This document shows, one piece after another, positions 5,549 to 11,067 of a stretch of 11,067 nucleotides of DNA. A model generated the notes under the pieces. That model searched no databases. It saw only the letters and a list, made by a program, of their open reading frames with translations, and had not been told where the DNA came from. Position numbers and translations under genes: made by a program. Origin of the DNA: Devosia sp. (GTDB lineage Bacteria; Pseudomonadota; Alphaproteobacteria; Rhizobiales; Devosiaceae); the NCBI GenBank assembly GCA_028290225.1, contig JAQGKH010000204.1, forward strand, positions 1 through 11,067, in the 5' to 3' direction. Each line of letters opens with the position of its first letter. The first letter of the stretch is position 1.

Positions 5549-6301
5549 ATGAAAAGCATACTTCTCGCGGCCTTGGCCACGCTCACCCTTTCAACTGCCT
5601 TGCAGGCGCAGGAAACCGTCCGCATTGCCACGGAGGGCGCTTACGCCCCCTGGAACTTCCTCGATGATTCCGGCGCGCCCGCCGGCTTTGAGATCGAGCT
5701 GGGCAACGCCATCTGCGCCCAGGCTGAGCTCACCTGCGAATGGGTCATCAATGATTGGGATTCCATCATTCCCAACCTGCTGGCCGGCAACTACGACCTG
5801 ATCCTGGCCGGCATGTCGATCACCGATGAACGCCGCCAGTCCATCGATTTCACCCAGAACTACTTTCCGCCCGATCCCTCGCGTTTTGTTGCCACTGCTG
5901 GCGCCGGCCTTGATTTTGCCAATCTGAGCGGCGTCCGCATTGGCGTGCAGGGCGGCACCATTCAAGCCAGCTATGCCGAGCAGAACTACAGCGCCGGCAA
6001 CACCATCGTCGCCTTCACCACCGCCGATCAGGCCATGGCCGATCTGGCGGCCGGCAATCTCGACACCATCCTTGCCGATGGCGCCTATCTCGAGCCCGTC
6101 GTCACGGCTTCAGGCGGCTCGATCGAGTTCGTGGGCGAGGAAATCATGATCGGCGGCGGCGTCGGCGGTGGTATCCGCAAGGACGATGCCGAATTCAAAT
6201 CCACCATCGACGGCGCGATCACCGCTCTCAAGGCCGACGGCACGGTTGACGAGTTGATCGCCAAGTGGTTCGAAGGTCGCGGCCCTTATTTCGCCGAATA
6301 A
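5549..6301 (+). CDS. periplasmic amino-acid-binding protein of the ABC importer
   Basis: This 250-residue protein has a Sec signal peptide (MKSILLAALATLTLSTALQA, cleavage about after residue 20) and then a family-3 solute-binding fold. Visible family features are GAYAPWNF (30-37), two cysteines C56 and C63 placed like the disulfide pair of HisJ/LAO protein, DWDSIIPNLLAGNYDLI, and SITDERRQSIDFT (90-102). R95 in that last segment aligns with the HisJ arginine that binds the ligand carboxylate. LADGAYLEP (175-183) stands in for the second-lobe binding strand. The overall pattern fits basic or other polar amino acids and opine-like compounds; exact substrate cannot be read. GGAG lies six bases before the ATG. 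It sits between ATPase and permeases, followed by a hairpin. Confidence 0.94.
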   Translation: MKSILLAALATLTLSTALQAQETVRIATEGAYAPWNFLDDSGAPAGFEIELGNAICAQAELTCEWVINDWDSIIPNLLAGNYDLILAGMSITDERRQSIDFTQNYFPPDPSRFVATAGAGLDFANLSGVRIGVQGGTIQASYAEQNYSAGNTIVAFTTADQAMADLAAGNLDTILADGAYLEPVVTASGGSIEFVGEEIMIGGGVGGGIRKDDAEFKSTIDGAITALKADGTVDELIAKWFEGRGPYFAE

Positions 6302-6310
6302 TCCGGTTGG

Positions 6311-6334
6311 GCCGGGGTGGTCACCTGCCCCGGC
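6311..6334 (+). promoter_or_regulatory. intergenic GC hairpin between binding-protein and permease genes
   Basis: GCCGGGG (6311-6317) and CCCCGGC (6328-6334) form a perfect 7-bp stem around a 10-base loop, nine bases after the binding-protein stop. There is no immediate T-run, so it is probably an mRNA-stabilizing or partially attenuating element that lets the binding protein be made in excess over the permeases, as in other importers of this type. Confidence 0.6.
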
Positions 6335-6375
6335 TCCGCCCAGTTTAGCTCCTCTTGACCGGTCAGCCCTTCTCC

Positions 6376-7188
6376 ATGAGCGACGACATCGCCTTCTGGC
6401 TCGCTTATCTGACCAACGGCAAGCACCTCACCTGGTATGCGAGCTTCCAGTTCACTATCTTCGCAGCCCTTGCCGGCGGCGCCCTGGCGGTGGTCTTCGG
6501 CCTGCTCGGGGCCACCTTCCGCAATTCCCGCTTTGCGCCGCTGCGGCTTGTTGGTGGCTTTTATGCCTCCATCGTGCGCGGCGTGCCCGATGTGCTCTTC
6601 TTCCTGTTCTTTCCCCTGGCCTTCGAGCAGGGCATGGAATGGCTTCTCGCCACCCAGGTGTGTTCGCCTGGCGATATCGCGGCCCAAACCGCCGCCTGGC
6701 CCCCTTGCCAGAAGGCGAACTGGTTGCTGGGCACGCCCGAATACCTCATCCTGGCCTCGGTTTCGCTTGGCCTGGTCTACGGCGCCTTTGCCAGCACGGT
6801 GATCCACGGCGCGCTCCGCTCGGTGCCGCGCGGCCAGCTCGAAGCCGCCCAGGCCTTTGGCCTGTCTGCCCGTCAGGTGCTGTGGCGCGTTCATATCCGC
6901 CAGATGTGGATCTATGCCCTGCCCGGCCTGTCCAATGTCTGGATGCTGATCGTCAAGGCGACGTCACTGCTTTCGCTGCTGCAGATCGCCGATATCGTGC
7001 TCTGGGCGGATCGGCTCGGCGCTCCCAATTTCCTGCCTACTGTCGGGCTCGTGCATGACGATTGGCGCTGGCGGTACTACCTCGTGCTGTTCGTCTTCTA
7101 TATCCTCGTGACGCTCCTGTCCGAGAAGGCCTTCGCCGCCATCACGCGGCGCGTCGGCCGCGGCGTCCTGAGCGAGGAGCACAACTGA
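6376..7188 (+). CDS. amino-acid ABC transporter permease, HisQ/OccQ type
   Basis: This 270-residue inner-membrane permease has several hydrophobic helices and the coupling loop GALRSVPRGQLEAAQAFGLS (145-164), which docks onto the ATPase. The typical SIVRGVPDVLFFLFF segment (65-79) is present. Between residues about 84 and 122 it carries an insert with C96 and C111 that is longer than the loop in the partner permease and may lie in the periplasm. ATG 6376 is preferred. A TTG at 6355 would add seven residues, and neither has a good ribosome-binding site, so translation may be modest. The stop overlaps the next gene's start by one base (TGATG), so the two permeases are translationally coupled. 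Confidence 0.92.
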   Translation: MSDDIAFWLAYLTNGKHLTWYASFQFTIFAALAGGALAVVFGLLGATFRNSRFAPLRLVGGFYASIVRGVPDVLFFLFFPLAFEQGMEWLLATQVCSPGDIAAQTAAWPPCQKANWLLGTPEYLILASVSLGLVYGAFASTVIHGALRSVPRGQLEAAQAFGLSARQVLWRVHIRQMWIYALPGLSNVWMLIVKATSLLSLLQIADIVLWADRLGAPNFLPTVGLVHDDWRWRYYLVLFVFYILVTLLSEKAFAAITRRVGRGVLSEEHN

Positions 7189-7922
7189 TGGAGCGTATTC
7201 TCGCTGAACTGGCGCTGTTCATGCCCGCCGTGCTGTTCAACATCTACTTCGCGGCAGCCTCCATTCCGGTCGGCTTTGGGCTGGCCATCCTGCTGGCGCT
7301 CGGCAAGGCATCGCGCAATCCGCTGCTGTCGCGCTTCTGCCGCGGCTACATCTACGCCTTTCGCGGCTCGCCGCTCTTTATCCAGTTCTTCATGTTCTAT
7401 TCGCTGGCCCTGTCGCTCAATATCAGCCTGTGGAAGCCCTGGGGCATTTCCTGGTTCGTGCTCCACCCCCTGTTTATCGGTCCTCTCGTGCTGACCCTCA
7501 ACACCGGCGCGTACACCGCCGAGATCCTCTACGGCGCGCTTCGTGCCGTGCCACGCGGCGCCATCGAGGCCGCCCGGGCTTTTGGCATGAGCCCCTGGCA
7601 GCAGTTCCGCTCCGTGGTCTGGCCCACGCTCATTCGCCTGGCCTGGCCCGCCTACACCAATGAAGTCGTGTTCCTGTTCCACGCCACGGCCATCGTTTAT
7701 TTCGCCCTGCCCGTGATCGGCCAGCAAAAGGACCTGATGATCACGGCCAAGGAGTTATTCGAGCGCGACTACAATGCCTTCCTGCACTTTTCGGTGGCAG
7801 CATTGTTTTTCCTGGCCGTGTCGCTCGTCGTATTCTTCAGCTTCGGCCTGGTTTACCGCCGGCTGATGCGCCACCTGCCCGCGCAGCCCGGCCTGCGCTT
7901 CGCCCCCAAATGGATGCGCTGA
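7188..7922 (+). CDS. amino-acid ABC transporter permease, HisM/OccM type
   Basis: This is the 244-residue second permease. An N-terminal helix pair is followed by YIYAFRGSPLFIQFFMFYS (54-72), the coupling loop GALRAVPRGAIEAARAFGMS (116-135), and a C-terminal membrane region ending near residue 225. Together with the HisQ-like subunit it forms the membrane channel. The start at 7188 is fixed by GAGGAG eight bases upstream and by the TGATG junction. The frame is open back to 7062, but that stretch lies inside the preceding permease gene and reads as arginine-rich nonsense. The hydrolase gene begins four bases after its stop. Confidence 0.93.
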   Translation: MERILAELALFMPAVLFNIYFAAASIPVGFGLAILLALGKASRNPLLSRFCRGYIYAFRGSPLFIQFFMFYSLALSLNISLWKPWGISWFVLHPLFIGPLVLTLNTGAYTAEILYGALRAVPRGAIEAARAFGMSPWQQFRSVVWPTLIRLAWPAYTNEVVFLFHATAIVYFALPVIGQQKDLMITAKELFERDYNAFLHFSVAALFFLAVSLVVFFSFGLVYRRLMRHLPAQPGLRFAPKWMR

Positions 7923-7926
7923 CCCC

Positions 7927-9069
7927 ATGACCTTTGAACTGCATCGCACGCTGCTGGACGGCGACGTCCCCGGCACCAGCACCGAACTCTTCTGGTACAC
8001 CGCGGGGCCCGAGGACGCGCCTTACAGCGTCCATCTGCAGGCAGCGCTCCACGCCGACGAACAGCCCGGCACCATGGCGCTGCACCATCTCCTGCCCATG
8101 CTGCGCGACGCCGATGCCGCCGGCACGCTACGCGCCCGCTTCACCATTTTTCCCTCGGTCAACCCGCTGGGGCTCAGCAACCGCTCGCTCCGCCACCATA
8201 TCGGGCGCTACGACACCGAAACCGGCGTCAACTACAACCGCCGCTGGCCCGATCTTTATCCGCTGATTGCCCCGGCCCTAGCCGGCCGCCTGGGCGCGGA
8301 TCCCGCCGCCAACACCTCGGCCATCCGCGCCGCCGTCGCCGCCTGGATCGAGGGGCAGGTTCCCAGTTCCGCCGCCCAGCAGCTGCGGCTTCATGTGCTG
8401 CGCTCTGCCAGCACCGCCGATCTGATCCTTGATCTGCATTGCGACGACGATAGCCTCAAGCACATCTTCACCTCGCCCGAGCTGATGCCGGGCCTGCAGG
8501 ACCTCGCCGACTGGATGGGCGTTGCCGCCACGCTCACGGCCGAAGACAGCGGCGGCGGCTCCTTTGACGAGATCTTCCCCACGCTTTACCGCAAAGCCGG
8601 GCTTGCCAATCCCGGGCACCCCATCCCCGCCGCCGTTCAGGCGGCGACGCTGGAATATCGCGGCCGCGCCGACAGCTTCGACCATCTGGGCCGCGAGGAC
8701 GCCCTTGGGCTGTTCAACTTCCTTGCCGGACGCGGGCTGGTGGACCAGGCGCCGGCGCAGCGCCCCACCCCGGCGCCCCCTCCAACCCCGTTCGAGGCCA
8801 CCGAAGTGCTGCGCGTCGATGCGCCGGGCCTTCTTGCCTACCGGGTTGAACTGGGTGATCGCGTCCAAAAGGGTCAGCCAGTCGCCGATCTGATCGCCAT
8901 GGACGGCCCCGACGCCTTCATGGGGCGCCGGCCAATCCTTTCAAGCACGGACGGCATCGTGCTGTCGCGCGTTTCGGCCAAATATGTGCGCCGCGGTGCC
9001 GGCATCGCCAAGATCGTGGGCAGCGAAATCCTGCCGACCCGCGCCGGCGCCTATCTGCTGGAAGACTAG
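7927..9069 (+). CDS. AstE/AspA-family zinc hydrolase (succinylglutamate desuccinylase/aspartoacylase-like)
   Basis: This 380-residue member of the M14-like AstE/AspA family is expected to cleave N-acyl or N-succinyl amino acids. The zinc ligands are H42 and E45 in LHADEQPG (HxxE) and H171 in LDLHCDD. E243 in ATLEYRG fits the catalytic Glu. The substrate-side block SVNPLGLSNRSLRHHIGRYD with VNYNRRWPD (77-109) is intact. The C-terminal third (from about 290) is the beta-rich domain of the family, with YRVELGDRVQKGQPVADLI and a TDGIVLSR strand, after a Pro/Ala linker. It follows the permease by four bases, so it likely acts on the imported compound. Relatives include AstE and the ectoine-pathway enzyme DoeB; no neighbouring ectoine or AST genes are seen, so the substrate stays open. 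No good ribosome-binding site precedes the ATG. Confidence 0.88.
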   Translation: MTFELHRTLLDGDVPGTSTELFWYTAGPEDAPYSVHLQAALHADEQPGTMALHHLLPMLRDADAAGTLRARFTIFPSVNPLGLSNRSLRHHIGRYDTETGVNYNRRWPDLYPLIAPALAGRLGADPAANTSAIRAAVAAWIEGQVPSSAAQQLRLHVLRSASTADLILDLHCDDDSLKHIFTSPELMPGLQDLADWMGVAATLTAEDSGGGSFDEIFPTLYRKAGLANPGHPIPAAVQAATLEYRGRADSFDHLGREDALGLFNFLAGRGLVDQAPAQRPTPAPPPTPFEATEVLRVDAPGLLAYRVELGDRVQKGQPVADLIAMDGPDAFMGRRPILSSTDGIVLSRVSAKYVRRGAGIAKIVGSEILPTRAGAYLLED

Positions 9070-10286
9070 CGCCGGGCCAGCCCATGCTCCTGGTGCTCCA
9101 GCGCCATCATGACGCCCCGCAACTCGGCCAGCCCCTTCATGCGCCCGATGGTAGGATAGCCCGGCTGGGCTCGCCGGTTCAGGTCATCCAGGATGTCCTG
9201 CCCATGGTCAGGCCGCATCGGAACGGTGTGGTCGCTTCGACCCTCCACCCGCCGCCGGTTTTCCTCGCGCACGATGGCGGCGATCAGCGCCACCATGTCC
9301 ACATCCCCGCCCAGATGCTCGCTTTCATGAAACGAGCCCATCACCTCGTTGGTGTCGCGCTTGACGTTGCGCAGATGCAGGAAGTGCACCCGGCTCCCCA
9401 GCCGCTCCATCATGCCCGGCAGATCGTTGTCCGGTCGCACCCCGAGCGATCCCGAGCACAAGGTCATGCCACTGGCAGGACTGTCCACCGCATCGAGGAT
9501 CCTCTTGTAATCCGCTTCGGTGGACATCACCCGGGGCAAGCCCAGCAGTGCAAACGGGGGATCATCGGGGTGGCAGCATAGCCGCACCCCGAGCTCTTCG
9601 GCCGTCGGCACCACGGCCTCAAGAAAATCGATGAAATGCGCCCGCAACCGCTCGGCGCTGATCTGCCCATATTCCGCCAGATGCGCACGCACATCGTCCA
9701 GCGTCATGGATTCGGTTGATCCAGGCAGGCCCATGGTGATGTTGCGGGCCAGCCGCTTCTTGCCGTCCTCGTCCAGTGCCGCGAACCGCCGCCCCGCCTC
9801 ATCGACAATGGCATTGCTGTAATCCGCCCCGGCTCCCGGCCGCTCCAGGATATGGATGTCGAATGCGGCAAAATCATTGATGTCAAAGCGCATGCAGGAT
9901 GCGCCATTGGCCAGGGTAAAGCGCAGATCGGTGCGCGTCCAATCCAGCACCGGCATGAAGTTGTAGCAGACGACCTCGATGCCGCTCGCCGCCAGATTGC
10001 GCAGCGACACCTTGTAGGTCTCGAGGTGCTCGCGCCAGTCGTTCTTTTGCTTTTTGATATCCTCGGAAACCGGCAGGCTTTCCACCACATCCCAGGTCAG
10101 CCCTGACGGAGCTCCGTTCCGGCGCGTGCCGATCTCCTGATGCCGCTTGGCGATGTCCTCAGGCGTCCACACCGCCCCATTGGGCACCTGATGCAGCGCA
10201 CTGACGACGCCCGCCGCGCCCGCCTGGGTGATATCATCGATGCTGGTCAGATCTTGTGGACCAAACCACCGCCACGTTTGTCGCAT
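9066..10286 (-). CDS. uxuA: D-mannonate dehydratase UxuA
   Basis: This 406-residue protein matches UxuA in length and motifs. It dehydrates D-mannonate to 2-keto-3-deoxygluconate in hexuronate (glucuronate) breakdown, in the cytoplasm, using a divalent metal in a TIM barrel. Visible family blocks are MRQTWRWFGPQD at the start, VVCYNFMPVLDWTRTDL (105-121), LCCHPDDPPFALLGLPR (236-252), LCSGSLG (276-282), VHFLHLRNVKRD (300-311), SFHESEHLGGDVDM (318-331) and MRPDHGQDILDD (357-368). The His, Cys and Asp residues in these blocks include the metal and catalytic sites. The ATG has GGGGGAG six bases upstream, the strongest ribosome-binding site in this part of the window. No other uronate genes (uxaC, uxuB, kdgK) are in the window. 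It converges on the hydrolase gene and is preceded by the TRIC gene on the same strand, 65 bases away. Confidence 0.96.
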   Translation of the reverse strand: MRQTWRWFGPQDLTSIDDITQAGAAGVVSALHQVPNGAVWTPEDIAKRHQEIGTRRNGAPSGLTWDVVESLPVSEDIKKQKNDWREHLETYKVSLRNLAASGIEVVCYNFMPVLDWTRTDLRFTLANGASCMRFDINDFAAFDIHILERPGAGADYSNAIVDEAGRRFAALDEDGKKRLARNITMGLPGSTESMTLDDVRAHLAEYGQISAERLRAHFIDFLEAVVPTAEELGVRLCCHPDDPPFALLGLPRVMSTEADYKRILDAVDSPASGMTLCSGSLGVRPDNDLPGMMERLGSRVHFLHLRNVKRDTNEVMGSFHESEHLGGDVDMVALIAAIVREENRRRVEGRSDHTVPMRPDHGQDILDDLNRRAQPGYPTIGRMKGLAELRGVMMALEHQEHGLARR

Positions 10287-10347
10287 CCGCCGCTCCCCCT
10301 TGTATGGTAGCTCCTTGCCATAGCACCGGCAGGAACGAAAGAGCCTT

Positions 10348-10359
10348 TGCGCTAGCGCA
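10348..10359. repeat. 12-bp perfect palindrome at the TRIC stop codon
   Basis: TGCGCTAGCGCA is fully self-complementary and contains the minus-strand TAG of the TRIC gene. As RNA it could only form a 4-bp stem. It might be a protein-binding site ahead of uxuA or mere chance. Confidence 0.3.
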
Positions 10360-10966
10360 GCTCCTTGTCATAGACGAACTTGGGCATCTGCCAGCGGCGC
10401 AGCAAAGCCAGCACCCGCAGCGGAAAGCCGACCGCCATGGCCACGAGGATCACGAGGTCCCCCTGCAATCCCGCTGCCAGGCCGAAGAAATACACCGCGC
10501 CGGTCACCAGCGACACGGTGGCGTAAAGTTCCCCCCGGAACACCAGCGGAATGTCGTTGCACAACACATCGCGCAGGATGCCCCCAACGATCCCCGTCAC
10601 CATACCGGAAACCAGCACGATGATCGGATGGGCGCCAATCTCCATGGCCACATCGCAGCCAATGATGGTGAACACCACCAGCCCCAACCCATCGAGCAGC
10701 AGGAACGGCCAGCGCAGTCGGTCCACGAACCGCGCAATGGCGATGGTGAGCAGCGCCGCACTGCACACCAGTACGAGGATATAGGGATTGGCCACCCAAT
10801 AAAGCGGATAATGGTCGAGGAACAGGTCCCGCGTCGTGCCGCCCCCCAGCGCCGTCACCGAGGCCAGCACGCAGACGCCGAACCAGTCCATGTTGCGCCG
10901 GCCCGCTGCCAGCGCAGCCGTCATCGCCTCGGCGGTGATTGCGACATAAAAGATGATGGTCAGCAT
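10352..10966 (-). CDS. TRIC/UPF0126-type membrane protein (YicG-like)
   Basis: This 204-residue protein contains two copies of the UPF0126/TRIC half-repeat, together giving about seven membrane helices. Each half has the glycine kink motif: ALGGGTTRDLFLDHYPLYWV (39-58) and, in parallel, GIVGGILRDVLCNDIPLVF (125-143). Bacterial relatives of animal TRIC channels form trimeric potassium-permeable channels; other members have been linked to glycine uptake, so the transported species is unknown. ATG 10966 is chosen because GGAG lies six bases upstream. A GTG at 11002 would add 12 polar residues with no ribosome-binding site. uxuA follows on the same strand but has its own strong ribosome-binding site and probably no functional tie. 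Confidence 0.92.
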   Translation of the reverse strand: MLTIIFYVAITAEAMTAALAAGRRNMDWFGVCVLASVTALGGGTTRDLFLDHYPLYWVANPYILVLVCSAALLTIAIARFVDRLRWPFLLLDGLGLVVFTIIGCDVAMEIGAHPIIVLVSGMVTGIVGGILRDVLCNDIPLVFRGELYATVSLVTGAVYFFGLAAGLQGDLVILVAMAVGFPLRVLALLRRWQMPKFVYDKELR

Positions 10967-11014
10967 GCCAAGCTCCGAAGCGCCCAACCGCGCTCCGGTC
11001 ACGTTACAGCAGCA

Positions 11015-11044
11015 GGCTCTTGCGTCCAGTGCGACCCAAGAGCC
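11015..11044. repeat. interrupted hairpin upstream of the TRIC gene
   Basis: GGCTCTTG (11015-11022) pairs with CAAGAGCC (11037-11044). Inside, after a C-C mismatch, GTC (11024-11026) pairs with GAC (11033-11035) around a 6-base loop. The structure is stable on either strand, but neither side has a T-run. It may be a leader structure of the TRIC mRNA, an operator, or the weak terminator of a minus-strand gene just off the window. A TAG at 11053-11051 would suit such a gene, but too little sequence is visible to claim one. Confidence 0.5.
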
Positions 11045-11067
11045 CGTTGACTAGATGTGGATGGCGC

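Noticed and set aside
10256..11050. 264-codon plus-strand open frame opposite TRIC and uxuA
   Set aside because: His/Gln/Arg-rich shadow frame typical of GC-rich antisense; the minus strand has clear TRIC and UxuA motifs.

Overview
The window looks like chromosomal DNA from a GC-rich alphaproteobacterium, most likely Hyphomicrobiales. The phyR/nepR/ecfG general stress response (GSR) locus is restricted to Alphaproteobacteria, and the gene families around it (HWE kinase, DUF1328, Crp/Fnr with a CPLR motif) fit that order. A Devosia-like genus is a guess from overall feel, not something the sequence proves. Codon use looks uniform, and I see no insertion sequence, integrase, tRNA, rRNA or CRISPR array.

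Region 1, bases 1-4588, is a stress-signalling island. It holds, in order: the N-terminus of a membrane sensor with a CHASE3-like start (minus, cut by the window edge); a Crp/Fnr-type regulator (minus); a small single-domain response regulator (plus); the ECF sigma factor gene ecfG and its anti-sigma gene nepR (minus, one operon); divergently, phyR (plus); a 54-residue DUF1328 membrane protein; and a soluble HWE-family histidine kinase. The known GSR logic is partner switching: a kinase phosphorylates PhyR, phospho-PhyR captures NepR through its sigma-like domain, and EcfG is released to read promoters of the form GGAAC-N16/17-cGTT. I find two excellent matches to that promoter in front of phyR and the DUF1328 gene. 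A weaker match lies in front of nepR-ecfG, so the module appears to feed back on itself.

Region 2, bases 4727-9069, is a five-gene plus-strand operon: the ATPase, periplasmic binding protein and two permeases of a polar amino-acid ABC importer (HisPJQM type), followed four bases later by a zinc acyl-amino-acid hydrolase of the AstE/AspA family. The likely job is import of an amino acid or N-acylated derivative followed by deacylation. A GC-rich hairpin sits between the binding-protein gene and the permease genes.

Region 3, bases 9066-11067, is on the minus strand: a TRIC/UPF0126-type membrane protein followed by uxuA (D-mannonate dehydratase, hexuronate catabolism). An 11-bp interrupted hairpin lies upstream.

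Both convergent gene pairs (1526-1529 and 9066-9069) end on a shared CTAG, each strand reading TAG. I saw no wholly new system. The freshest points are the GSR promoter architecture, the atypical single-domain receiver and the transporter-hydrolase operon.
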